A DNA stretch of 64,000 nt from Prostheceraeus crozeri (lineage: Eukaryota; Platyhelminthes; Polycladida; Euryleptidae): positions 834,142 through 898,141 of the forward strand of contig CAJQUW010015371.1 in assembly GCA_907163375.1 (NCBI GenBank), written 5' to 3'. Made by a program: the position numbers and the translations under genes. Numbering within the stretch: position 1 is the stretch's first letter; every line of letters begins with the position of its first letter. A model generated the notes under the pieces. The model did no database searches. It was not told the DNA's origin and saw nothing but the letters and a program-made list of their open reading frames with translations. Below are positions 47,404-57,250 of the stretch, one piece after another.

Positions 47404-49814
47404 CTACAAATGAATGCTGTTGAATAGAGTTAGATACGACCGGTGGACGAAATTTGCCGGAGTATGGCAGCCTTGGAAGAAGAATGTGATGTAGAGGGTG
47501 TTCAGTACAGCAACGATTCTTTTAAATAACCTAAAGCCAGCCATAGTTCTGCGATAACTAAGTGGAATCATGCATTGACATTTACAGGAAGAGCCACGTA
47601 TCAAACGATGTGACCGAGATTGCACCTTTTCCAAAAGAAGTGATGGATAGCTCTGTAGACTCACAAAAAGAGGTGAAAAATATTCCATTATGGATCTGAT
47701 ACATGCTTGATAGATGTGCAATAAATCCTCATGATTAAGAAACGGCTTCAGCTGACGTATGACATGCAAACGGGATGATGATTTCCTCGAAATTGCCTCA
47801 AAATGGGATCTCCAAGTTAGTCTCCTGTCAAAAATCACTCCATGGATCTTCAAGGTATCTACACTTGGAATTCCTCTAAGTTCCCAACTGAAATCATTCT
47901 TGCTTGTACTCAAAGTAATAGACAGCTGTCTACACTTATTGGTATTGACACGCATCTTGTTATTTGCCATCCAGTCCAGAATCAGTTTATAATGATCAGA
48001 TAAGGGACTAGAAGATTGCCTCAGGTACAGAACCACACAGAAAAATGTCATCGGCATATTTGAGCAGACAGATGTTGTCATCACCTATCATTATATCAGC
48101 CAAAAAATAACTGAAGAGAGTTGGTCCAACCGATGATCCCTGGGGCACTCCACTTGTTATCTGACGAAAGGGACTGTGTTGCGATTTCCAACGAACTCTT
48201 TGTGTCCTTCCTTTAAGATAATTGTCAATATATGACACCAAAAAGGGTCAAAATTGCCATGCATCATTTTCTGTATTAATAATCTGTGAGACACACTGTC
48301 AAACACTTTTTCAATATCAAGCGCCAGCAAATGACATGCACCAATATGATCAGATGATAGTGCATTGCCAATATAGTCTGCCAAATGAATAAGTGCACAA
48401 CTGGTCGAACTATTCTTTTTGTAAGCGAATTGATTGCGATCCTTGAAAAAAGAAAATTCATCAGAAAACCATTTCATGATATAACGCTCAAGTATTCTAG
48501 CTGGCATAGGCAAAAGAGAAATTGGACGTGTGTCATATAATGTTGGTCTCCCGCTTTTAGGCAAGGGAATAATGTCTGCTTGCTTCCAAAGAATCGGTAA
48601 ATTAGCTGTGATCATGCACTTATTGAACAACAGGGTAATTGGCTTCGCCAAAACATCAGACAGCTTAACCCAGATAACTGTAGGGACAGAATCAGAACCA
48701 GGTCCTTTCTTTGGATTAACCCGACACAAGAGCCGTTGTACTTGCAACTCTGAGAACTGGAAAGGAACAATGTAAGGCAAGACCATATGAGGATTAGGAT
48801 CAGGATTCATTGCAGAAGCGTATCTATCATTGAGATCGAGAATAATATCGCGAATATGGGTATTTGGAGTGCACTTAGACAACCAATCGGGATCCCTCGA
48901 CGAGCCGATAACTTTATCACGAATCTGCCAAATTGAAGAGCGGTCACGCTTGACACGAGTAGCCCAAATACGCTTAGCATTGAAAATAGCATTTTTAGCC
49001 TTGTCACGGAAATGCTTATATAACGTCCAGTTGCCAGATCTATAGGCCACATATCGCTTGTTTATCAGAACTTTTACACTTGTAGTCATCCATGGCTTAT
49101 CATTGGGAGAAAAACGTATCACATTATAAGGCAATGAAGATAAACTGTCATTTAAGATGTTATAAAATAATGAACACATTTGATCCAATTCCAGATCATG
49201 GAAAATACTTTCAAAATCGATGGACTGAAGATGTTGTCTAATTGAAGCAATATGAGAATCACGTAGATCCAAAACTTTGCGATATGACAGGTCGATATGA
49301 AACGGATTTGTGGGGGTTAACTCCAACACCGCGTGGTCACTAGATCCTAAAGGATCAAACACTGATGGAATAGAGTAATCCAATTTCAATGATTCTGGTA
49401 TAAGGATCAAGTCAAGTATGGCATTCTTTCTGGTCGGAACACAAATAACATTCTCCAATGCAAAGCAGTCCTCCAACACAGAAGACCTCACACGGTTAAA
49501 GTCAACCATTATGAATACGTGGGAGTAGGATAGATGTCCATCTGTGCATCAATTAAATGAGTAAGATGATCAAAGCATTTCGTCTGAGCATGCATATTCA
49601 TCGATTGACCATGAGGAAAATATATGATGAGCAATAAGGAAGAAAATTTCTCTCGGCATATCCGTAACAGCAGATACTCCATGTCATTTATAAAACAGTT
49701 GGTACTGATGATAGCATCCACACAGAATTCACTCTTTATCCAGGCACAAATGCCTCCACCCTTGAGTCCAGAGGAACGATCAGCACGATATAGTGAGTAA
49801 CCACTTATATTCAA
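47404..49814 (-). pseudogene. LINE ORF2: AP endonuclease and reverse transcriptase
   Basis: Endonuclease: YSLYRADRSSGLKGGGICAW (~49800), then VCVPTRKNAILDLILIPESL-like (~49440) and DPLGSSDHAVLELTP (~49330) with the terminal SDH. Reverse transcriptase: NPKKGPGSDSVPTVIW (~48700), LPILWKQADIIPLPKSGRPT, YDTRPISLLPMPARILERYI, LLALDIEKVFDSVSHRLL, ITSGVPQGSSVGPTLFSYFL and LLKYADDIFLCG (YADD, ~48060). The thumb has IHGVIFDRRLTWRSHFEAIS, ACIRSIMEYFSPLFVS and LLLEKVQSRSHRLI. The motif order is complete. About three frameshifts are seen. One 450-codon stretch (49509-48157) is intact. Confidence 0.85.
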
Positions 49815-49911
49815 AGCATCATTTGGAAATGAAGGTCGAAGCCAGATCGTCCATTTTATTACAGATAGAACGAGCGTTCGTAGCGATAAAAGAGGGTAGT
49901 TGACAACGACG

Positions 49912-50682
49912 TCATTGCGACGCGGAATGTTTCTCCACTACTTGACCATTTCGAATGAAAACATCTTCACCGGCATCTCTCCTGACTTTTAACTCGTCGT
50001 ACAAGCGTTTATTAAGCTCCATTTGAGTTCGAGTGAGATCAGGACGAACAAAAACTTTGCGATAGGCTTCTTTGTTTTTCAAAAACTTCGCATTTTGCAG
50101 ACAACGCCGTTTATCTTGAATGGACTTGAATCGTATTTGAATTGGTCGGCATTTCCTTGAATTGACATTGCGAATGCCGATACGAGTAGAAGTTTCAACA
50201 CAGTCTTTGTAGTTGACGTTGATGGAGTTAAGTAAACCATCAATCACCTCATCATCACTTTCAGCATCTTCATCGGTTGATTTTTCAGGGAGCCCAAAAA
50301 CAACGACGTTGCATCTCTTTTCGAAGCGCTACTCATGTTCGTTAATCGCGTTATGAATGACTTTTCCTAGATCGAAGGAAAACTTGGCCATCAACTGCTC
50401 TCTGAGCGAAATCAATTCAGTCTCAATTACGGCAAATCTATCGAATAAGTCATAGAAGCTCATGCTCTTGCACTGATTACATGTATACATGATGTTATCG
50501 ACAGAGTTCAAGAGCTTCACAGCACCAGCTGTCAAGTTGCAGCATTCTTTCTTCACATGAAATTTCTTACGACACCGGTTGCATTCAATAGATTCAGGAC
50601 TATCGATAGCTATGTCACACGAAGAGCAATTGAAGGACACTGTGTCTTTCATGTCGCTACCTTTCCTGCCGGTCATCACCAC
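49912..50682 (-). pseudogene. LINE ORF1: PHD-type zinc finger and nucleic-acid-binding part
   Basis: The first part (from ~50676) has FNCSSCDIAIDSPESIECNR and HVKKECC, ending YTCNQC: a C4HC3-like PHD arrangement as in ORF1 of CR1/L2/Rex1-type LINEs. A helical stretch follows (ETELISLREQLMAKF). After a frame change near 50300 the second part reads GIRNVNSRKCRPIQIRFKSI, CLQNAKFLKN and KVFVRPDLTRTQMELNKRLY, resembling an RRM-like/C-terminal ORF1 domain. It probably packages LINE RNA. Confidence 0.7.
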
Positions 50683-51183
50683 AAGCGATTCACTGAAAGT
50701 GAGTATGATTCAGACGCAAGTAAAAGGGAAAACTTTGAGTCGCAAGAGCTCCAAAGGACGACACCTTCGAAGAAAATGAATCACTTTATTGTGAAGAGAA
50801 GGCGAGGAGGATTTGAAGGATGCAAAAATTCAACAGGATTGACCAAGGTAACAATTGCAAATTGAATAATTTTGTCCCAAAGTAAGTATATTTAAACACT
50901 TTGTTTTGTTCCGACAGTCAGAGCAGCACAAGCAGCACGAAGACACGACCGTCACCGTCAAGCGTGAATGTGAACATAACTATCAGATCTATCGAAATTA
51001 TTCTTACAATTGTACATGCATATGCCTAGTATATTCCTTTACATACACTAAACTAAATATATAATGTCGCACTTTCATATTGCAGACAATACAAAGTGCG
51101 ACATTCATTACCGTATTCGGTATTCGTTTTAGTGTTTATCATAATATATGGTAAAATCAGAATCTAAAAACATTCGCACATAC

Positions 51184-51432
51184 CGGTTCTGATTCAGACT
51201 CTCCCTCTGAATCCTCGGATAAGCGATGTAAATAATCTTCATCTAAGATATCATCTTCCTCTTGTTCGACAATGTCCAACTGATCATCTTCATCTGTAAC
51301 TTCGGAATCCACGTCATCAACACAATCTTCGTTTGCTATAATCTCTTGTATATCAATCTCATGGTCTTCGCTATAATAAAACAAACTTCTAGTTGCTTCG
51401 ATCGCAGCAGCGCGTCTAGGTCTAGATGCCAT
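51184..51432 (-). CDS. piggyBac transposase exon 1 (acidic N-terminus)
   Basis: 83 codons from the ATG at 51432 (MASRPRRAAAIEATRSLFYY), followed by a long Asp/Glu-rich region (DEDDQLDIVEQEEDDILDED). This is the usual acidic N-terminus of piggyBac transposases. Reading past the donor gives only eight more codons before a stop, which supports the splice. Confidence 0.65.
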
Positions 51433-51731
51433 ATCAATTGTGATGAACTACTGTGCATACAACACACATAATAAATACACATGCAGATGTGGTTCGTCGA
51501 TTTTTTCATCTCGAGCCAATGAGTGAAACATTTTGTAGCAGCATCAGGCGTGATCTAATAATAGAAACAACGTCAATGCTGTCTCAATAGTACTAAATAT
51601 AGACGTCCTTGATAACGTCTATTGCTGTCATTGAGAACGGGTGTCCTGAAATCGTGAAGAGGAGACGCTCAATTGGTCTGTGGTTGACGTCAGTAGAACT
51701 GAGGATCGTACGTTGCCGTGATGATTGTTGG

Positions 51732-51931
51732 TGGGGTGCCTAAAGCACCCCGAACATGGACTACCATGTTTTTAGATCAATCTCCTACACTATGAATTTA
51801 TTTTTTCTAGTACTTTACCCAGATAATTTAAGTCAAATTTGTAGTAAAGTCATGAAATATCTAAGGCTGAAATGCAATACATTATAAGTGAGAGCATTTG
51901 AAAAAGTGCTTGGGGTGCCAAAAGCACCCCA
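51732..51931. repeat. Pair of GGGGTGC...GCACCCC palindromes
   Basis: GGGGTGCCTAAAGCACCCC (near 51734) and GGGGTGCCAAAAGCACCCC (near 51913) can each form a short hairpin, are ~180 bp apart, and are followed by similar AACATGGACTACC / AACATAGGACAACG sequence. They could be subterminal sites of the piggyBac or of another element, or a diverged tandem duplication. Confidence 0.5.
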
Positions 51932-52505
51932 AACATAGGACAACGGTTACGTCAGAATTCTGTCACTCAATAATCAAAAACCTCTTTTCGGATGTTTAGG
52001 CTTTTGACTCAATCTCCTAAAAGTCCAAGCAATTATATGTATATAGGAATAGATTATATCATAATATATTTTTTGAAATCCCAGGAATTCATTATAATTA
52101 TAATATTGATAATTACGACAAAAATGGCCTAGCCTAGGCCTACATGTTTATTGGTTTATAGTAGGGGTCGCCGCGACCTGGTTGCTTAGTGCGTGTACTA
52201 ACTTAAATACTGCCACATTTTCAGTTGCCACAAAATGCAAAACGTAGGTTTCACCGATTAGGTTCCCTGATATAGGCATATATATGCCGATCGGTATACC
52301 GATGATGGTTAAGGGAGTCTTGACAACGTCTAGGGGTATATCCAATTTATTCCACATCATTTCTGTCTTTTCAACTTTGGGTCTCAGATTTCCATGAAAA
52401 TTTGCATATATACTCATTTTTTTACGCTGAACACGAAAATCTTAGCGGCGACCACACCAAATAAAAAACTTTCCATAGAAATCTAGCCCTTTTAAAATGC
52501 CATTT
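51932..52505. other. No gene seen
   Basis: AT-rich spacer with no supported feature. Confidence 0.45.
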
Positions 52506-52515
52506 TCTTCTACAT

Positions 52516-53131
52516 CTCGGTCAGAGGACAAATTGATCTCGGTCAGATAGATGTCGAACAGGAAACTCTTCGGCTTCTGCATTTGGATTGCTGATGAGAC
52601 TGGGAACTTAGGATGAATGCTTGCATGCGTAAAGCGAAGTGACCAAAATATAATGTGCTGCATATGATGTCCTTTGACCGTGACCCGCCTTGTCCTTGAC
52701 CGAGATCTCCAATTTCAACGTTGTCCTCTGCTGACCGAGATTTGTTAGGGTCTCGGTCAGAGGACATTCTCGTGGTTTTTGGAGATTTTGAGAGGGTTAT
52801 AATTAATAAAAATGAAAAATTTCTTTTGCATAGATGTTAAGAGCATGGATCCCTCCTATGCTGTGAAATTTCATCGATTACTGACGAAATTTCTGGTTTC
52901 AGCATCCATATGAAATTTTTGGGAATATTCAAATACTCTGGTCGAAAAAACGGATAAAATATTTTTAAATCAATATTGCTCACTTGTAGCGTCCCCAAAC
53001 TGAATTTTCTTTACGGATTTATAAACTAACACACTAGAGGATTCGTTTGGTGCAAAACGTTTGATGAAAAAATCAATATTCTTCGAGAAGGTACCTCGGT
53101 CAGAGGACAGAAAACGTCTCGGTCAGAGGAC
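52516..53131. repeat. Dispersed CTCGGTCAGAGGACA repeats
   Basis: CTCGGTCAGAGGACA or CTCGGTCAGAGGACA-like copies start at 52516, 52752, 53095 and 53118, with a partial copy at 52538. Imperfect inverted copies lie near 52698 (TTGACCGAGATC) and 52722 (GTCCTCTGCTGACCGAGA). The intervening sequence is AT-rich and unrelated between copies. Confidence 0.6.
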
Positions 53132-53299
53132 ATTTTTTTCATTGGACAATGGAAATCCAGTGAAAATTCAATGATTAATATTAATTCCAATATTGAAAAC
53201 GAGACTATCTTAAAGAGCTGATCTTCTTCTTTCAGATGATATAAATATTAATGGGTGTATTTGAATGTAGCTGACCGAAAATACTAGTGTTTTAAGTGA

Positions 53300-53385
53300 G
53301 GTAAATTACCGGTAAATTACCAGTGGTAAATTGCCGATAATTTACCGGTAAGATTGAAATAAATTACCGGTAACTTACTGATTTT
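53300..53385. repeat. Cluster of AAATTACCGGTAA motifs
   Basis: Five to six variants of AAATTACCGGTAA, itself nearly self-complementary (TTACCGGTAA), within ~85 bp. Confidence 0.55.
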
Positions 53386-53399
53386 TCTGGGTTTCCTTA

Positions 53400-54380
53400 T
53401 TATATCTTGCTACGACAAAATTTCCAATGCAGTCACCACATGCAAGTAATAACTGCTGCCCTTTAATTTGCATATCGATAGCTTGAGAATAGCCTATGCT
53501 TGAGCCATATGAAACTTCTTTTGATATTCACATTAGGTAGCCTTGAATTGAATGGCATATTTGAATTTAATAAGCGTCATAGGCCTAGAGATTGACGAGT
53601 GCGCGTAAAGGTGATAAGTTAAGGCCTACATGGAGGCCAGGCCTAGGCCTTGTATTTGACATAACATTTCTTATTTGACTCAGGAAATGAGTATGCTGCA
53701 GGGCGTACAGCTATTTCCATAATTCATGGATCGATCGATCGAATTCGACGCTGTCATATATGCCTACATGTAGTTTAAACTTAAAGATGCCTATTGGAAA
53801 AGCGCGTGTGTAATTAGTGACGTAACTATTTCTCAAGTGGCATGTTAAGGAATGTCTAGCGTGTCTAGCATGTCTTACTAAGTCATAGCTTATGTATCTG
53901 GCCTATACATCTATCCAGAGATGTCTATGAACAATGTGATGCAAATGTTTATACCATCCACTTTGCCATTACCAACCCCTAGCAGTACCAAAAAATGCCT
54001 GAATTTATCAAATTCCACGATAGTTGCTGTCTCTCCAGCGCGCATTTGAAATCTTCTAATTCTGGTTTCTCATTGGTTGACACGATCGCTATATTGTTTT
54101 CTTATCAATGCCTTTCACTTTTTTTTCAAGTCTGTGCTAGCATATTGATATAGCAGGCATTCTGATGCCTAGCATATTTTTGCAATTACTAAAAATATTA
54201 TCCACGATCATATTGGAAACGACTTCGATCGCGTCAATTTCGTTCCTCAAATTTCAGTAGAAGTTGTTGTCGTTGTTATTTTCTATCTGAATCACTTGAC
54301 ATATTCATTAGCCCATAATTTGTCAATTTCGCTAATTTTATATATTGTTTTACATGACTGACCAATATTCAAATATTCTG
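53400..54380. other. No gene seen
   Basis: AT-rich; no supported feature. Confidence 0.45.
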
Positions 54381-54465
54381 CGAAAATCAAGTAAATGTTA
54401 TTATACTTAATTGACAGTCGCATTGCGTTAATCGATAACAATATGAACAAGTTTTGCAGTCAAGT

Positions 54466-54628
54466 TCCTCATCAAGAAATTGAAATGAATATGAATTCGT
54501 TAAATCAGTTAATTCAATTGATCGAAGTCATATTGAAGGATTTAGAAGTCCATGTTAATCGTGTAAATGCTGCTGAATTTGCGTTGGTCAGGGCAAGAAG
54601 TCTTATTGCATTTGGAAGCCTATCATAA
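54466..54628 (+). CDS. Possible small terminal exon, unidentified
   Basis: After an acceptor-like TTTTGCAG (to 54465) a frame runs to TAA at 54626-54628 with EIEMNMNSLNQLIQLIEVIL, DLEVHVNRVNAAEFALVRAR and SLIAFGSLS. The heptad spacing of Leu/Ile/Val suggests an amphipathic helix. The same frame is open upstream to 54395, so a small intronless gene (77 codons) is also possible. I do not recognise a family, and no upstream exon was identified. Composition is more coding-like than its surroundings. Confidence 0.3.
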
Positions 54629-54894
54629 ATCCATATTCCAGAAGATAGGCACTTCATATCATGAGAAATAACTAAACTGCGATGCGTTGGACAAATTCAT
54701 TCAGTATACAGACCTACCCTGTGGGAACGCATCTTGCTAATACCAACAGATTATCTGACGAGGTAGCGATTTTGTGGATAATTTTTTAAAGGTTCATTTT
54801 CGTGTAGAAACTATCTCCGCATAATGGTCATCATCTATCCAAAAACATGTGTAAAATTGAAAAACGACAGTAGTAGTAAGTAAAGGTCCATAAT

Positions 54895-55018
54895 AAACAC
54901 AGCGCGCCCCGAAAAAGGGGTGGGTCCAATACAAATACGCGCGCCCCGAAATGGGGTGGGTCCAATACAAACACAGCGCGCCTCGAAATGGCTAGCTCCC
55001 ATACAAACACAGCGCACC
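54895..55018. repeat. Tandem repeat, ~37-bp period
   Basis: About 3.5 copies of a unit containing CAGCGCGCCCCGAAA and GGGTCCAATACAAA, with GCGCGCC/GCGCACC boxes near 54902, 54939, 54977 and 55014. GC-rich against the local background. Confidence 0.7.
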
Positions 55019-55024
55019 TGGCCG

Positions 55025-55190
55025 GCCGCCCAGGTTGGAGTGAGAGGTCGTCTTGGCCGACCGTCCAGGTTGACGTGGCCGACCGACTAGGCTGACTTGG
55101 CCGACTGACCAGGTTGACTTGGCCGACCGTCCAGGTTGACTTTGCTGACCGACTAGGTTGACTTGGCCGACCGATCAGGTTGACGTGGTG
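55025..55190. repeat. Tandem repeat, ~21-bp period
   Basis: About seven copies of a 21-mer of the form TGGCCGACCGTCCAGGTTGA with alternating GTCCAGG, ACTAGGT and ACCAGGT variants, suggesting a two- or three-unit higher order. The period is a multiple of three, so the minus strand stays open, but no protein is implied. Confidence 0.75.
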
Positions 55191-55223
55191 GAGTGAGAGT
55201 GTGTTTTGAGGGTGAAGGAGGCA

Positions 55224-55960
55224 CAGGAGAGTGAAACGGACTTCAGATTCGTGATCATCGTCAATTTCTGCATCGGTATGGTGAGTTTGAAAGGAATCGG
55301 AGAGAAAAAATTTTTCTTCAAAATTTTTCCGAAAAAACGACAGAGGTAAAATTGTGGACGTTTTGGGTTGTAGCCTCAAAACGAAGCATCGGAGAGCAAA
55401 ACGGATGTCAGATTTGGAATCAGCGTCAAATTCTGCATCTGTATGGCGAATTTGAAAGCAATCGGAGAGAAAAAATTTCGCTGACGTCCCACCCCCTCGG
55501 CACCGATCTTCCAACTTTGGTTATACAGATCGTAGAAAGTCGTGCAATAGCTCGTTTGAAAGCTAAGAGTGAGACAAATTCACTAAAAGAAACGGCTTGT
55601 TCCTATCTGTCTTCGTTTAGATGTGAGACGACATTTAAGATTTTGGGAGATTGGCGAAAAACGACAGAGTTAGAATTTTGGACGTTTTGGGTTGTAGCCT
55701 CAAAACGAAGCATCGGATGGGAAAACGGATTTCAGATTTGGAATCAGCGTGAAATTCTGCATCGGTATGGTGAATTTGAAAGCAATCGGAGAGAAAAAAA
55801 TTTTCATCATTTTTCCGAAAAACGACAAGAGTTAGAACTTTTGCGATGGCTGCGGGCTGTAGAGCCAAAACGAAGCATCGGATGGGAAAATGGAGGGCAG
55901 ATTCGGATTCAGTATCAAATTCTACATGGTAACGGTGAATTTCCAGCTCCATCGGAGCAC
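55224..55960. repeat. Diverged tandem repeat of ~130-330-bp spaced units
   Basis: Four related blocks, beginning near 55224, 55355, 55680 and 55850, share CAAAACGAAGCATCGGA, AAACGGATNTCAGATTTGGA, AATTCTGCATCGGTATGG and GAATTTGAAAGCAATCGGAG. Both strands are open for ~100-200 codons across the region, which is a by-product of repeated sequence lacking stops; no recognisable protein motif is present. Confidence 0.7.
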
Positions 55961-56002
55961 TAGAACCAGAGATAGACGGATTTAAAGATTTGGATGATGG
56001 GT

Positions 56003-56085
56003 ATTACGTCATCAGCTGATCGCCACACACTATATAAGCGGGAACCGACAGAGACTTTTCATTTAGAGGAGAGCGATTGTCAAAG
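56003..56085 (+). promoter_or_regulatory. TATA promoter-like cluster with a short first exon
   Basis: Within 40 bp: ATTACGTCAT (ATF/CRE-like, ~56003-56012), CAGCTG E-box (~56013) and TATATAAG (56031-56038). A start would be expected ~25-30 bp downstream, near 56060. CAAAG/GTAGGT at 56081-56091 is a good splice donor. The next gene-like sequence is absent: a diverged duplication, then the long tandem array. This suggests a transcribed non-coding unit or a decayed gene; alternatively it is the promoter of an unrecognised mobile element. Confidence 0.5.
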
Positions 56086-56439
56086 GTAGGTCGTCTCTCT
56101 CAGCTCCGATGATAGCTTCGGACATTCCAAATTCCGGGTTTCTGTAAGAAACCGGCTTAGAAAATTTCATTGCTGAAGTCAGCTAAGGCGTCAGACTTAG
56201 AGGTTCGTCAGGAGATGGCCTTCGTCTCCAGGCCATAAAAGACTCCAAAACTTTAATGGCTTGCAATTTTGCTTCTACAAGTCCGTTTGACTTGATTCAA
56301 AAAAGGTTCGGTCGCTATTGACCTGCCCTATAAAATTTCATAAGTAGTGCTAAAAAGTTGAAAAATTAAATTCACTAGTTTTGGAGGTTTTCTGGGGTTT
56401 TCGACCCTGCTGAAGTCAATGAAAGCATTTTTAATGATG

Positions 56440-57250
56440 TCTGAGCCAGTCTTCTCATGGTATAAGCGGCTTTTCGCTGAAAGCGAGCAAGACACGGAGA
56501 GTTTTGCTGTAATATTCCACTGACAGGGTGTTCCTTCGGGACGGCGGACGATGCCGTAGTGATAAGTGTGGCAAGGGAGTGTGTCATGTTTTAGACCGAA
56601 ACCGCTGGGGCAACTCATATCTCATGTTGGGCATTTGACACAGTTCTCAACGTAGCACTTTGAACGCCAATCGGTTGAGTCTTAGCTATCTTGTCATGGG
56701 TGGCCTCTAAACATCTCCATTGCAAAACGCTGGTGAATCAAGCTCTCTACGGCTTGCTATCAAGCTGCTCAAAGTCTGTCAACCTCTTACGAACTCTACA
56801 GGTTTTCATGTCTGGCGATCAAGTCATGGACGGTGCAAGTCACGGAGATTTTCGGTGTGATACTTCCTGTGAGTGGGCGTTCTTTCGAGACAGTGGTGAA
56901 GTCCGTAGCGATGAGTACTGCACGGGATGTGGGCAATGGTAATCCTTGTGAAACCTCTCTGCATCATGTTTGCAAGTGGTTGCCCTTCGTCTCAACGTTG
57001 TACTCTGACCGCCAGGGCGACATTTAGCTATCTGCCACAGGTTACCTCATAAAATCTCCATTGCACTTGTCTCCCGACAGTTGACCAACCATGCGAGAAT
57101 GAACCATCAGTTCTTTTAAGAACTGTCTCTATCACGGAGACGAAATGATGAAGGGATGAAACGGGAGGACATTCATGCGCCACACGCAACACATCACAGA
57201 CTTCTCTCTTCGCTAGTGAACAAGCTCTTGTCAGTGTCGTGAGAAAGTGT
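56440..57250 (+). repeat. Diverged ~345-bp tandem duplication with a partial third copy
   Basis: CACGGAGA, then TGTGATA/TGTAATA-TTCC, GNGTTCNTTCGGGAC-like and TAGNGATAAGT-like blocks recur near 56493 and 56842. TTAGCTATCT and ATCTCCATTGCA recur near 56685/57030 and 56712/57053. A third CACGGAGACG lies near 57132. No stable frame is shared between copies, so this is non-coding or a decayed repeat. Confidence 0.6.

Larger units (their letters stand above)
47213..50682 (-). mobile_element. CR1/L2-type LINE with PHD-finger ORF1, nearly full length
   Basis: The minus-strand order is ORF1 (50682-49912), ORF2 endonuclease and RT (49814-47404), then a short 3' UTR containing CCCCCACGATTCTCAGTACT, ending in an (ATT)n microsatellite (47234-47213). 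A microsatellite tail rather than poly(A) is typical of CR1/L2-type LINEs. It lies inside the piggyBac intron. The 5' limit above 50682 is uncertain. A handful of frameshifts break ORF1 and ORF2. Confidence 0.8.
45091..51432 (-). mobile_element. piggyBac transposon gene, one intron, with a LINE in the intron
   Basis: Exon 1 (51432-51184) encodes the acidic N-terminus and exon 2 (46602-45091) the DDE domain. The donor GTATGT (51183-51178 on the minus strand) and acceptor CCTTTGCAG (46603-46611) are in matching phase 0, so exon 1 ...SESEP continues to DLDESLTSRSQRRW. The ~4.6-kb intron is mostly a LINE inserted in the same orientation. TTAA-flanked termini were not located, so the span covers the gene only. 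Confidence 0.75.

Noticed and set aside
50557-50865. Plus-strand frame rich in charged residues near the LINE 5' end
   Set aside because: Mostly antisense to LINE ORF1 and its leader; no splice context or homologous motif could be seen.
55352-55963. 203-codon plus-strand frame with internal repeats
   Set aside because: Generated by diverged repeat blocks; the opposite strand is open too, and there is no recognisable domain. Treated as repeat.
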